Assembly (NCBI RefSeq): GCF_963576615.1 | Contig: NC_088708.1 | Location: forward strand, 55,353,196 to 55,417,195 | DNA: 64,000 nucleotides | Reading direction: 5' to 3' | From: Watersipora subatra | Taxonomy: Eukaryota > Bryozoa > Gymnolaemata > Cheilostomatida > Watersiporidae | Position numbers and translations under genes: made by a program | Shown: positions 1 through 12,881 of the stretch, in pieces | Layout of the letters: each line of letters begins with the position of its first letter | Position numbering within the stretch: position 1 is the stretch's first letter | The notes under the pieces: generated by a model | The model's database searches: none | What the model was told of the DNA's origin: nothing | What the model saw: only the letters and a program-made list of their open reading frames with translations

Positions 1-1428
1 TGACATCTTGATGAATGCCACAAGATCAGGGTGAACATTGTACATACTGATTCACTCAAGCATCCAACTATGGAGAATTGAGTCATACGTCTTTTTGTAG
101 TCAATCCAAGCTATGGCAAGATTGGTATGCCTTCTCCTGCTGTTTTGACAGACCGTACGATCTACCAGTAACTGATGTTTGGTTCCTCTGGTGTTGCGCC
201 CATTTCATTTCTGAGTACTGGTCATATAGTGACTCATGTACTCTTCTAGTTTGTCTGCAACTATTCCTGAGAGCAGTTTCCATGTTTAGGGCAAGCCCGC
301 TATTGGTCAATAGTTCTTGGGAATCGGCCCCTGCTTTGGATCTTTTTTCAGAAGTACAGTTCGTCATTTGGTCAGCCATTCCAGCTGGTTGCCTTCTTCT
401 ATTAGGCATTCTATCTGCTTAGCCATTCTAGTGTAAAGTGATGTCAATTTTTCAAACAGAAGGCTTGAATTGTGTAATGGCCAGCTGTTGCCCAGTTTTT
501 CATACGCTGCCCTCTACACTTGATGTCCACTTCGCTGATGGTGAGTCCTTGCTGAGCTACAGTGTGTTGGTTGCTCTCTTTAAGCCTCTTCAACCAATTC
601 GCATTGGTGTTAGGAGTAGTCTCTTTTTCACAGATGTCCTTCCAGAACTTTGAGGTGCTGGATCGGGGAGGATCTGACATTGGCCTCTGCAGTTCACCTT
701 TGAACTGAGAATACACTCTAGATGGATTATTGATGAACAGTTTGTTCATTCTCTTGTTATCCCGCTCTTTGGTGTACCGCTTCAGTTGTGCCGAGAGTGC
801 TACTAGCTGCTGTTTGGCAGATTCTAAAGCTTTTATTATGGCTTCCCTTTTTGGATGCTCCAAACTGTGGTTAGATCTTTCACTGAGCCTTCTAACTTTC
901 TTGCGTAAGTCCTTGATCTTATTTTGTAGCTTTAGCTACCAAGATGGAATGGTTTGAAGCCTTTTTGACAGTGGCTTAATACCCATCTCTTCCAAGATGG
1001 CGGTTGCCATACTGTAAATTAGGGCATTAGTCTTACTGATCGATCCAGTTGAGATCGACTCTAGTGCCAAGGTATGATCTTGCTAACTCTCCGTAGTGGT
1101 ACCCTGCATTCATAATCATTAGCAGCTTGCAGCTTGATGATATTTTCCGCAAGCTCTTTCACCCTTGGGTCAAGGCCAAAGTGCATGCCTTCTTCAGCAT
1201 ATGAATCAACACAAGATTGTGTGTGTTGATGTGCACTGTTGGTTTTGGTCGAGGTTACTTGGGTGAACTGTTCACTAATTTCATCTACCTCAAATTCTGA
1301 TATGAGATGCCGCTTGATTATGTTACTCTTCTGAGCTACAAGTTGCTTAGCGGTCAGTGGCAATTCAGGGCGCATGTTTATCCACATTTGACGCATCCTT
1401 CCCATATAGCCTCACTTTTGAGGTTCAC
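1..1428 (-). pseudogene. R2-like non-LTR retrotransposon, N-terminal and RT part (degenerate)
   Basis: Read on the minus strand from about 1,428 to the window edge, the frames give the region upstream of reverse transcriptase and then the start of the RT domain. About 1,405-1,061 encodes a segment beginning near MRQMWINMRPELPLTAKQ. About 1,060-900 gives ISKTNALIYSMATAILEE. About 863-444 gives INNPSRVYSQFKGE, FWKDICEKETTPN and a degenerate WKNWATAGHYTIQAF. About 430-100 gives the RT start, with NYRPIACLNMVWKLLSG. These blocks occur in this order in R2-type elements that carry a C-terminal restriction-like endonuclease. Several frame changes and stops (for example near 1,075, 920 and 440) show a dead copy. 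It continues beyond base 1. The matching C-terminal half lies on the opposite strand at 1,837-3,267. Family placement is from motif memory, not a search. Confidence 0.72.
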
Positions 1429-1646
1429 TCAAAAAACATCCCTGCATGAGGTCCGTGTTATTCGAGTCCATTTCATCCGCTTTGAACCAGTAGCCCATTT
1501 TTCACTGCCTTGTCCTGGTTCAGCTACAGGCAGGGCAGACCTTGTTCGACCGGGCAACATCCAAGCCGGCATGGCTTTGATTATTGCACTCATCATAAAG
1601 GTTGTACACATTATACAAGCAAAAGTCTTGTCTAATGGCCACCAGA

Positions 1647-1722
1647 AAGGTGCAGTTGTTGGGGTTTGAGCCTAGGACCTATTGATCACGGTCCCGATAC
1701 CTTACCAACTGCACTATCTGAC
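1647..1722 (-). promoter_or_regulatory. tRNA-like sequence with pol III A and B boxes
   Basis: On the minus strand an A-box-like TAGTGCAGTTGG (1,716-1,705) is followed by a B-box-like GGCTCAAACCCC (1,673-1,662) at tRNA spacing. A GGACC/GGTCC pair stands where the anticodon stem would be, but its loop is too long for a functional tRNA. The sequence sits directly upstream of the inverted retrotransposon 5' part and next to a TA microsatellite. A tRNA-derived SINE head, or an internal promoter captured by the element, is more likely than a tRNA gene. Confidence 0.5.
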
Positions 1723-1723
1723 C

Positions 1724-1746
1724 TGTATATATATATATTTTTATAC

Positions 1747-1780
<34 letters not shown>

Positions 1781-1812
1781 GTATATATATATATATGTGT
1801 ATACAATATATA
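1724..1812. repeat. TA-rich microsatellite
   Basis: Alternating TA with scattered C and G (tatatatatgtatatat). It separates the minus-strand retrotransposon part and tRNA-like sequence from the plus-strand retrotransposon part. Apparent open frames here are low-complexity artefacts. Confidence 0.9.
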
Positions 1813-1855
1813 CGTACAGCTTGATGTCATCTTCACGATGACATCAAGCTGTACG
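1813..1855. repeat. Perfect 19-bp inverted repeat with 5-nt loop at a retrotransposon junction
   Basis: Bases 1,813-831 (CGTACAGCTTGATGTCATC) are the exact reverse complement of 1,837-855, separated by TTCAC. The right arm encodes the RT catalytic Asp-Asp (DDIKLYA). The plus-strand retrotransposon therefore begins with an inverted copy of its own first bases. Confidence 0.9.
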
Positions 1856-3267
1856 CTAACAAAGAAAGGGACATTGATTCGCTAATACACCTCACTCAGG
1901 TATACAGCAAGGACATCGGAATGACCTTCGGTATTGAGAAATGTGGAAGGCTAATTCTTAAGAAAGGCCATTCTATGCTCACAGATGGTCTAAGAATGCC
2001 AAATGGTACCATCAAAGATATAGAAGAAGGGTACAAGTACTTGGGGATTATGCAAAGCAACATCAACCACGAAGCCGAAGTACGCCACAAAGCCATTACC
2101 GAATACAAGAAACGCCTTCGGCAGGTCTTACGGAGCCAGCTCAATGCCAAGAACCAAGTCATGGCAATAAATACCTACGCACTGCCAGTAATGATATATC
2201 CAGCAGGCATAATAAAGTGGACTGAGGAAGCCATCAAAAAAACAGATATAGCGACTCGTAAACCGCTGACCATGCATGGAGCACTCCACCCAAAATCTGA
2301 CACTACTAGATTGTATCTTGATAGGAAAGATGGCGGTAGGGGACTCAAAAGTGTACAGCAGACAGTGAAAGAGGCGGAGCAAAGCATCAAAGCATATGCA
2401 GCCTCCATGGCCATCTCAGATAAGTTGCTAGCTGAATTTCAATCGGCTGCTCTTACAACGGACCTACGCCCTGATGATGAGGAAATTGACTGGCACACGA
2501 AACCTCTTCATGGTGCTTACCACCAACAAATATCTAAGGTTGGCGATTTTCACCAGACATATATGTGGCTGAACAAAGGAAACCTAACGGCCAATACAGA
2601 GTCGCTAATCATGGCAGCCCAGGAGCAAGTGCTCCCAACGAGGCAACTCCAAACGAAAATCAATCACACTAGAGACGATCCTAGATGAAGACTTTGTAAA
2701 GATGCACCTGAGACCATCCAACACATCATCAGTGGATGCAAGCAGCTAGCAGGTAACGCACACACTGAGCGGCATAATCATGTCGCAGGTGTTGTGTGTA
2801 GAATTCTATGTGATGAGTATGGCCTTAATAAACCGCAACACTGGTGGGAAGCTCCTGGTAAGGTCAATGAAAATGACCGCGCTAAGATCCTCTGGGACTT
2901 CTACATCCGAACTGACAAGCATGTCCTAGCAAACCAATCAGATATAGTGGTGGTAGACAAGGAGAACAAGAGAGCTACTATAATAGATATAGCAGTACCC
3001 AATGACTACAATATAGCCAGCAAAAAAAAAGAAAAGGTAGAAAAATATCTCCCTCTTGGAGAAGAAATTGAAAAATGCTGGAATGTAAGAACAACTGTAA
3101 TCCCAGTAGTCATTGGGGCACTGGGCGCAATAACACCGGCGCATAAAATGTGGCTTGCTCAAATACCAACAACAATCAACTCAAGTGAGTTGCAGAAAAG
3201 TGCGCTATTGGGAACAGCTACATTTAAGATCTTGAGGCGAGTGCTCAAACTCCCAGGTCTCTGGTAG
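1837..3267 (+). pseudogene. R2-like non-LTR retrotransposon, RT palm to endonuclease (one internal stop)
   Basis: One frame runs from the RT catalytic Asp-Asp (DDIKLYANKERD, 1,837) through the thumb region (GYKYLGIMQSNINHEAE, ALPVMIYPAGIIKWT) to a Cys-His knuckle. That knuckle is spaced x-x2-C-x7-H-x4-C (RLCKDAPETIQHIISGC, about 2,686-2,745). A restriction-like endonuclease domain follows (SDIVVVDKENKRATIIDIAVPN, about 2,938-3,005). The frame ends GLW-stop at 3,265-3,267. A single TGA at 2,686-2,688 sits where the first Cys of the knuckle is expected; otherwise the frame is open. RT motifs before the Asp-Asp are missing, so the copy is 5' truncated. A short tail and a TACATGTA/TA microsatellite follow, as is common for the 3' ends of such elements. 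Confidence 0.82.
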
Positions 3268-3330
3268 GAGACCCGAGTTAGCGCAGAATTTACCACCCAT
3301 ATGGGGTATCCGGGGTGAGGAAACAAATCA

Positions 3331-3371
3331 TATACATGTATATATACATGTATATATATACATGTATATAT

Positions 3372-3422
<51 letters not shown>
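3331..3422. repeat. TACATGTATA / TA microsatellite at retrotransposon 3' end
   Basis: Several tatacatgta units pass into about 50 bp of pure TA. It lies 60 bp after the retrotransposon stop codon and probably represents the element tail, later expanded. Confidence 0.85.
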
Positions 3423-3425
<3 letters not shown>

Positions 3426-4400
3426 GAAAGTGAAATATGATTCAAGAAATGTTTTGTATATTACCAGAGAAACAAACCTGAAACTTATTAATTCAGTTGT
3501 CAAGTCACTTGCTTTCAAGGTTTTAGAAAGACGTGTGAGAAGAAAATATACAAAAGAATAAAAAATCTACCAGCATTTTAATCCATGTCTGTCCTCAACA
3601 ATAAAACATTAACCATGAAGAGCAAAAAGGAGTTGGCTATTTATTTTTATACTTGCTATTATAAATGATGAAAGCCTGCGTAATACGTATTTATATTTTT
3701 ATATTACTTCTATAAGCCTGCATTTTAGGTAGCGATGCTTTTATATTGTAGTAATAACTTTTTGGGAAAATAAAATATTTTGTTATAATTTGAATGTTTT
3801 GTTCATGTTTAAACTTTTCAGCTATACAAGCATACAAGTGTAAACCTGCATATAGTCCATAGATATATACTCACTTCTTTTTAGTCATCATCATAATGCT
3901 AGGAGTATTACTGTATATTCATGCTGTAATCTAATACCGTAGTTGTCATTACATCTTGACTATGTTTGAAACAATGGTGTTTTTTTTAATATTTTTCACA
4001 AAGTCTAGCTATTAGCTAATAAGTTTTAAATTTAATCAGCCCAAAGCCTTTTACAACTGTTCAAACATCTAATCTCCTACTCAATCAAGTAAAACACTAA
4101 CATTAATTTTAGCAATTAAATATTGAATATAGAATTTATAATGGAGCATTAGAATAGCTTGTAATTTAATTACAAAGAAAGTAGATTGTCAACTTAAGGA
4201 GCAACGGCCAACTTTAACATTTTTACAAAACAAATCAATCAAACAAAAGGACTGAGCATCTTTTATTAACAAATTCATAGAAACCCTGTACATTAGCAAA
4301 GACACTGAACCAAATAAAAACAAGTTTTGAGACAATTACATTGTAGAGGTACTTATTGTACCACTCAATTTGGCCATATTTATATGAGAAGTAAAATTCA
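3423..4400. other. AT-rich sequence, no gene recognised
   Basis: No splice-compatible coding exon, RNA gene or repeat family could be recognised. It lies between the retrotransposon tail and the outer end of the left arm of inverted repeat A. Exons 7-12 of the truncated cellulase copy are not present here. Confidence 0.6.
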
Positions 4401-4633
4401 ATATATTACTAAAACAATCAGTTTTCAGTTTTGGCATAATGACTGCATCGAAGTTGAATTTAAAATACCAAGCAATCTGCTACTGACATTGCACGTTGCT
4501 GTAAAAAGGCGGGAGAAAATATGCTATTACTTTCCAAGCAACCTACAAACTTACCGTAAATAAAACTAAACATAAATAAGGAAGTCATTATTCCCTAAAT
4601 GTGGCTGTGAACTTCTTTTTAGAGCAAAAATAT

Positions 4634-4780
4634 CACATCTGTTTTCTCTGAGGCTATCGGCTATGCATATCACATCTGTGTTCACTGAGGCTATCAGCTA
4701 TGCATATCACATATGTGTGCACTGAGGCTATCAGCAGTGCATATCACATCGGTGTTCCCTGAGACTATCGGCAAAGCAAA
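4634..4780. repeat. 37-bp tandem repeat, about four copies
   Basis: Units contain TATCACATCTGTGTTCACTG followed by AGGCTATCAGCTATGCA, with small changes. It lies in intron 6 of the minus-strand cellulase copy. The right arm holds about two copies near 34,930-35,015. Confidence 0.8.
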
Positions 4781-5759
4781 TGTTTCTGGGGGCACATAGA
4801 TAAGGTGATTTATAGAAAAAAATTCAAAGACATAATTGCCCCTAATTACGTTTACATCTCTGATCTTACCAATTGAAGAGTGGTAAAAATGCATTACATG
4901 TTGTAACTCATGACTGCAAAACTAAGAACGATCAGACTCGCTATATTCTCCAAGTATATACATGAAGCTTACATTTATTGCAAGTTTCTTCACAGCTGTG
5001 TTGGATTCATCAACAATCTAACAAAAGTTGTTTAGAAGTCACAATTCCAAAGCATTTATAGCAATCAAGTAACAAGTAAATGTATTAAATATTTTTCTCA
5101 AGCGAAGTGTATAATCAATACCTATGTAAATTTTTAAAGTTCACCAAAGAAAGCTTTTTATAGCTACAAAAAGTTTTTTTCACTTACAGATGGTCTAAAG
5201 ACAAGTACACAGTCAACTAGTTGGCGCTGACCATAGACATAGACGTATGCTGTTTGTTACTCTACCTGTGCATAAAATCTGTCCGTCATTTGATGGCACT
5301 TCATGAAGTAATCGAGTGGCCATCTAATTTGTCGGAGTCCTTCATCGTATTGTCCAATCATCTGGTAGGCATCGCCAAAAAATATCAAGCCATGTAAAAG
5401 CATGGTCGTTGCTGCAGACATTGGTAACCCAAACTTTATGTGGTCACCAGCTGAAATCACCATTCCAAAACAATCATTAACAATCAACACATGGATCTTA
5501 ATTGTGTAGTTAGTCATATGCTTTAAACACGTTATGAGATATGGTTTTGTTGTCCTGAAGCCTGTCCTAATCCTGATTCCCTTATAATATTTTTTTTATT
5601 TGTTAAATTATGTGAAATACATCTGCAGCCTCAAGTTTCTCCTTTTAGTTTAAGTATCTTTATGTAATATTTTTCAGTGCTTTATGATGATGTAACTTCT
5701 CTGCCAATATACAAGTAGTTCGGCTTGTCTTTGCTATTCTCGGCAATTGCTAAAACTAA

Positions 5760-6260
5760 AAAAACTGATATATACCTGTATTTTTAGATATATAAATGTA
5801 CATACCTACATATATACATGTATAATATACCTATGTATATACTTATCACAAAACTCTGATCACGTTGTAAGTTTACCTGTCCCTGTCTCTCTGAAAACCT
5901 GGACTCACACTTGTACCACTCAATTTATGATACCGACAGTCTAACAGTTGTTAAAACTAAAAAAAATGATATATATGTGTATATTTGTAGATATATACAT
6001 GTGTATACATAAATATATACATGTATATATTTACGTATATACTTATCATAAAACTCATAGCTATATACATGTATATATCTACGTAAATACGTAAATATAT
6101 ACATGTATATATCTGCTTATATACACCTGTATATACACACCTATGGATACGCTTATCATAAAACTCTGATAACCTTGTAATTTTGCCTGTAACTGTCTCT
6201 GAAAAACTGGACTCAAAGTTGTAATACTCAATTAATGATACAAACTGTCTACCAACTTCA
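5760..6260. repeat. ATACATGTATA microsatellite alternating with a duplicated single-copy segment
   Basis: Two segments of roughly 110 bp beginning near 5,845 and 6,150 (each with ATAAAACTCTGATAACCTTG or a close variant) are separated by tatacatgtata tracts, with a partial copy near 6,045. It lies in intron 5 of the truncated cellulase copy. The right arm has one simpler version at about 33,860-34,075. Confidence 0.7.
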
Positions 6261-6850
6261 TCCTTCTAACCAGCATATGGGATTGTAAAATAAACTTGAC
6301 AATAATAAGAGCTGTGTTCCGTGACGTTAAAAGATTCTCATGTGATGGAAGAGTTGTGAGAACAGACTGGGAGAGCTCCATGTGTTACCTACGGTTTGCT
6401 TAATGTGAAATAGGAGGACCACTGCAAGCAACGACTTTGCAAAGCCTTCCCACTTGTACCAAGCAGTACATAGTGACTGACTTACATTAGGTGACATGAG
6501 ACAAGTAAATTTTATCCGTTGACACATAGCATGCCACTTTTATCAAGCGGTACATAGTGGCTGGCTTACATCAGGTGAAATGTGACAAGTAATTTGTATC
6601 AGGTGACATATGACAATGGCTTATACGCATATCATATTTCATGACAACTAATTTGAATCAGATGGCATGTAGTGAGTGAGAGGTTAAGTGACATTTGGTG
6701 CAAGTGACTTGATTGTTAATGTGTGACATGTGACATATGACCTACACCAGAAGAAATGCAGCATCCTAAAGCAGATACCCCCTTAACATGATATAAGCAT
6801 TTGATGATGCATAATATAAAATTTGAGTGACTGGAAAACTAGGCTGTTTA

Positions 6851-7069
<219 letters not shown>

Positions 7070-9029
7070 CTATAAATACTGAGCTCAAAAACGAGTGAAT
7101 AGAGGGTTTATTGGAAGCCTTTTATATTACATACTAACCGTAAGTAACTGTTGTTGTTGCTGGAGTGGTTGTAGTGGTTGTGGGAGTGGTGGTAGTCGCA
7201 TAGTCATAGGTTATCTCAAAATATGGGAGTGAGCAACTGGGACTGCCAATGTTAAACCTAAAATATGTACATCTGAACTGCACATGTAAAATCTATATTA
7301 TCAGACAGTTATATAACTGTCTAATCATTTTATTACAACAAATGGGCAAAAACTACTGCGTATTAGTAGCCTGCATAAAAACATACTATCATACTTACTT
7401 CTACAGGAACATTTCCTGTTCACTTCAGGCCGATATAATACAAGAATATTTTAACCAGTAAAGCTGGTCAATAAATCAGAATTAAGAGTATAAATCAAAA
7501 GAACGTATTCGAACATAAGGATCTTGGCACACATATACATTGAATGTTGCCAACTCTGACTCAAATGTTGTTTATAAAATGTAGCAGCTTAACTGAGCTT
7601 ATTTGACACTAAGTGGCAGATATTATGCTTGATTGGTTCAAACAGTTGATAGCCAGCTTTACAAAAAGTGATAAAAAGCTAAGCGATGAGGTAAGCAGTT
7701 GTTCATTGATAAAATCTATCTGATCAATTAGAAAGCATAATATAAACCAATATGCAAGTATATTGATTCTATAAACTATATATGCAAACAAAATAAAACA
7801 TATAAGCTAATATGCAAGTATATACAAGTTCTGCCTACCCAATGTTACATTTCAGACTGTTACAGCTAGCCTCTTTTGAAAAAAGATGTGAATGAATATT
7901 GATCCCAAAGGGTGTCACTCGTGACAAACACACGCTCTTGAGCAAACAATGTTTTATTTGGTGACTGGAATTGTTTGGAGTCGAATAAATTGAAAAACTT
8001 TGGTTCCGAGGCTTTCCTAAATAACTGCACATGCAGTAGAAACATAACTGAGTAAGTAACCATTCAAAATGAGGTGATGACAGCTTTAACACAGCTAACA
8101 GTTGTCTAATAAAGCTTCCTTTAGCCTTCGTAATACTACATGTAACATTAGAAACTGTAATGCTTGCGTAAGGTTTGATTAGATGATACGATATCAGCTC
8201 ACAGATATACCTCAAACTGGTAGTAGATCATAAAACAATCTCACGGACTGCTTGAGTTTTTATGAATTGAAATTATCATAAGTATAGATAATATATGCTC
8301 ATATATAAACGGTGCAGAAAAAAAAATGGTTTAACTATAAACTTTTTTATCTTACAAACTATAGCATTTAATAAATATTATTAAATTTATTAACCTGAAT
8401 TAAATAATATTTAATATTGTCCTGGCAAATAGCGTTTAGCGCTAACAAAGCCAAAGGGATTTGTTGGCACATTTGACAAGTTACCATGCTAACAATAAAA
8501 TTATGATGGATCACGATAACAATAGTAAACATAAGTAATTGATCTAGATGTTGGTGAATTGTCAGAATAGTAGAAATAAGCATACTAAGAGTTGTCTAAT
8601 TTTACATGGTTTAGACTGACATCTTTTGATGAATGCAATGTGCATAGAATGAAACACAGTAGTCTTTGCTTACTTGACAGTAAAATCCAGACGAAATATA
8701 TTTCCTGCTGCCATTACTCCTTCTCCATTCTTATTGGTCAAACTGTACACCTTTTTGCTGAGCTTTCTCACAACAGCATCATTGGCCTGCCGAGTACTTA
8801 CACATTACACTCAACTGGCGGTGCAGATCTGTTACCAAAGACTAAGTTCTACAGAACTACTTTGTGCTGAGTAGATCTTACAACTTAGCCAAGAATAGCC
8901 ACACAATCTATTAGCCAGTCACTGCATGACATAAACAAGTCAAATTGAACTACATGTGTCTTAGTATAGATTATGTATTTATAATTAAAGTTTGACATTA
9001 GTTAACTTACCTACAATACCCTTATTTGC

Positions 9030-10735
9030 ACAGTCATAACAAGTGACATTGAACTACTTACCTGAACAGCACTAACAAGTAACCTTGAACTACTTACGTG
9101 AACAGCACTTACAAGTGACATTGAACTACTAACCTGAACAACACTTACAAGTAACATTGAATTACTAACCTGAACAGCACTAACAAGTAACATTGAACTA
9201 CTTACCTAAACAGCACTAACAAGTGACATTGAACTACTTACCTGAACAGCACTAACAAGTGACATTGAACTACTTACATGAACAGCACTAACGAGTGACA
9301 TAGAACTAATGACCTGAACAGCACTGACGAGTGACATTGAACTAATTACCTGAACAGCACTAATAAATGACATGGAGCTAATTACCTGAACAGGACTTAC
9401 AAGTGACATTGAACTACTTACCTGAAAAGCACTAACAAGTGACATTGAACTACTTACATGAATAGCACTAACGAGTGACATAGAACTAATGACCTGAACA
9501 GCACTAACGAGTGACATTGAACTAATTACCTGAACAGCACTAATAAATGACATGGAGCTAATTACCTGAACAGGACTTACAAGTGACATTGAACTACTGA
9601 TCTGAACAACACTAAAAAGTGATATTGAACAACCTACATAAATAGCACTAACGAGTGACATTGAACTACTTACCTGAAAAGCACTAACAAGTGACATTGA
9701 ACTACTCACCTGAACAGCACATACAAGTGACATTAAACTACTTACATGAATAGCACTAAAAAGTGACATTGGACTAATTACCTGAACAGCACTTACAAGT
9801 GACATTGAACTACTGATCTGAACAGCACTAACAAGTAACATTGAACTACTTACCTGAACAGCACTAACAAGTGACATTGAACTACTTACCTGAACAGCAC
9901 TAACAAGTGACATTGAATTACTAACCTGAACAGCACTAACAAGTAGCATTAAATTACTTACCTGAACAGCACTAACAAGCGACAATGAACTACTTACCTG
10001 AACAGCACTTACAAGTGACATTGAACTACTTACATGAATAGCAATAACGAGTGACATAGAACTACTGACCTGAACAGCACTAACGAGTGACATTGAATTA
10101 CTTACCTGAACAGCACTAACAAGTGACATAGAACTAATTACCTGAACAGCACTAATTAGTGACATTGAACTAATTACCTGAACAGCACTTACAAGTGACA
10201 TTGAACTACTTATCTGAACAGTACTAACAAGTGGTATTGAACTACTTGCATGAACAGCACTAACAAGTGACATTCAACTACTTACATGAACAGCACTAAC
10301 GAGTGACATTGAACTAATTACCTGAACAGCAGTAATAAGTGACATCGAACTAATTACCTGAACAGCACTTACAAATGACATTGAACTACTGACCTGAACA
10401 GCACTAACAAGTGACACTAAACTAATTACCTGAACAGCAGTAATAAGTGACATCGAACTAATTACCTGAACAGCACTTACAAGTGACATTGAACTACTGA
10501 TCTGAACAGCACTAACAAGTGATATTGAACTACTTGCATGAATAGCACTAACGAGTGACATAGAACTACTGACCTGAACAGTACTAACGAGTGACATTGA
10601 AATACTGACCTGAACAGCACTACCAAGTGACATTGAAATACTTACCTGAACAGCACTAACGAGTGACATTGAACTACTTACATGAACAGCACTAGCCGGT
10701 GACTATGATTAATTACCAGTACAGCACTAAAAAGT
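9030..10735. repeat. 36-bp minisatellite in intron 2 of the left cellulase copy, about 47 units
   Basis: In gene orientation (minus strand) the unit contains GTGCTGTTCAGGTAAGTAGT and TCAATGTCACTTGTTA. Because the period is a multiple of three and the unit has no stop in one frame, long open frames of a 12-residue repeat (LVSAVQVSSSMS) appear. They have no other sign of coding. The same array, about 10 units, lies in intron 2 of the complete gene at 30,880-31,266. Each unit contains CAG/GTAAGT, a perfect 5' splice-site consensus. Confidence 0.92.
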
Positions 10736-11578
10736 CATCATGTGGAAGTTACCAGCACAGCCCTAACAACTGACCATGTGTTAGTTACCAGAAGTGCAAC
10801 CATCAATTCCACCATTTTAATCCGTTTAACCCATGTCTACAATTATAGTTCTTTTAATACGGAGAACTGCCACTCTGAATTCTGGAACTACAAATATCAC
10901 AATTTTGGTATTTTTGTAGTTCCAGATATAGATAGAATGAGCTCACTCGTAAACATTTGGTACTGTGGGTGAACGTAAGTGTAGCGTTCCATCCGACAAT
11001 GTCCCGTGGAATTTTGAGCTTTATTCTTCCATAATAGCTTGTGAAATACCGGTTACAGATAGTTATACTTCCATCACACCCATAGACCTGCTGAAACCAC
11101 AAACATACAAATACACATGTGTAACAGCCTAGATAAGTTCTGTCAGTCTTCCTATTAGCACGGACAATTGCTTAATAAAATTTACAAGTACAACTTGAAA
11201 AACATGCAATCTGCCAAACAAAATTTTTATATAATGAGTAATTATGTAATTGATAAGATATGCGGTGTATGCTTTAAGATAATTATGTACAAAACTTTGC
11301 AAGATGTGATAAAATTGTTGAAATTTAAATGCACTTTCGCGTGATAACAAGATGAAACACAATGCAAATATTTACATTGTAAAGTGACTCATCTGTAGTA
11401 GCAGCATTGAATCTATTCAATTTGGTGGACTGACTACAAATAAGTTTCTTTGATCTAGATTATGTGTATGGCCGCAGGAAACTATACATCTATGGTAGTG
11501 TTAATTCTTTTAAATATTGTTAGAATAATAAAACTCATGTTGACATAGACACACTGACAACTGAATTAGGTTGTCAAA

Positions 11579-11850
11579 TTTGATATGACACAACTCCCAT
11601 AACATCACTAGAAACATGAGCAATTGTTCAGATTCAAGTAAGTCTGATATGATACAACTCCCATAACATCACTAGAAACATGAGCAATTGTTCAGATGCG
11701 AGTAAAGCTGATATGATACAACTCCCATAACATCACTAGAAATATGAGCAATTGTTCAGATGCAAGTAAGGCTGATATGAAACAACTCCCATAACATCAC
11801 TAGAAACATGAGCAATTGTTTAGATGCAAGTAAGACTGATATGATACACC
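11579..11850. repeat. 64-bp tandem repeat, about four copies
   Basis: Units carry CATAACATCACTAGAAACAT and GAGCAATTGTTCAGATGC. They lie in intron 1 of the minus-strand cellulase copy. The right arm has a single copy near 29,900-29,975, so the expansion happened after the arms formed. Confidence 0.88.
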
Positions 11851-12881
11851 AAATTTTCTACTCCAAAAATAACATCATGTTCATCTCAAAGAGCTATTTC
11901 AAAGTAAATAAGTTTATTTGCTAAACAAAATTTCAAAACCATTTTAGAAAAACTTTGTAGACACAGATGGTAGGTTTGAGCATAAGTTTATTGCAGATCA
12001 TGGTTCCTAAGGAGAGTGAAAGTACCAGGTGAGACAAACCAGTTTAGAAGGACTGCAATACATGGTGAGTTGTTAGTGAAACCTCATCTTATAGATAGTA
12101 AATGCATGTTTCAGTCACTTAACTTCAACGAGGTCTTCAGGATATGACTGAGGTAAGAATAAGAATTACTGTGTAACCTCACCAGTTTCCTATTCAACAT
12201 TTTTATCTAGAAATAAGTTTATGGTATAAACTATGACTTCGTCTTATTTACTAGTGAAAAACTTAATTTTAACAACTAAGGTTTTATGATAGCCTGTGAT
12301 CATATGTATGCGTTTGAGATTTGAAAAGTTAGCTTAGTAACAGAATACCTGGTTTACTAGGTACTTAATTAATGCTGAAAACCTCCAACCTCACTCTTAA
12401 CTTTAGTTAAGTTGATGGTAAATTATTAGGTAATTATTATATGAATAACATCAGTACTTGTATATTTACACTCAAAAATCGTCCATGCGTCAACATGTAC
12501 AAGCTTATAGAAATAATTTCATCAGATATGATTTGGCATTGTTGTTCCTGTAGTAGCTTCTTGATAACAGTATGAAATGTAACTTATGATATGGTTGACA
12601 ACATTAATAGAATCTGCATGCCACGCTATCAACAAAAACTGTTGTAACCAATTCACATTCTTACTGCAACAACATAAAAAACTTCTGAAAAAAATAAAAG
12701 ATTTTGTTTATAAAACAAAAGTAAAAAATGTTTGTAAAACAGTTGCACAACAAAACTAGAGTCTAAACGCTTTTTTCAATTCCAATAATTAAACTAAATT
12801 ATGCTATATAAATACCATGAGTCCATTCACAGATATCCAGACAACCGCAATCAGCAAATACTTTTGTACCCTGTCCATCAT

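Noticed and set aside
1647..1722. Functional tRNA gene
   Set aside because: Boxes A and B are present, but the anticodon arm and acceptor stem do not fold properly, and it adjoins a transposon.
1..3267. Insertion in 28S rDNA as expected for canonical R2
   Set aside because: No ribosomal RNA sequence flanks either half. Only the protein type is R2-like.
3159..3518. Minus-strand open frame with IYIYIY run
   Set aside because: Antisense of the retrotransposon 3' end plus a TA microsatellite.
9011..10669. Minus-strand open frames of a 12-residue repeat (up to 355 codons)
   Set aside because: They lie wholly in intron 2 of the truncated cellulase copy and reflect the 36-bp minisatellite. Real exons 2 and 3 flank them with matching phases.
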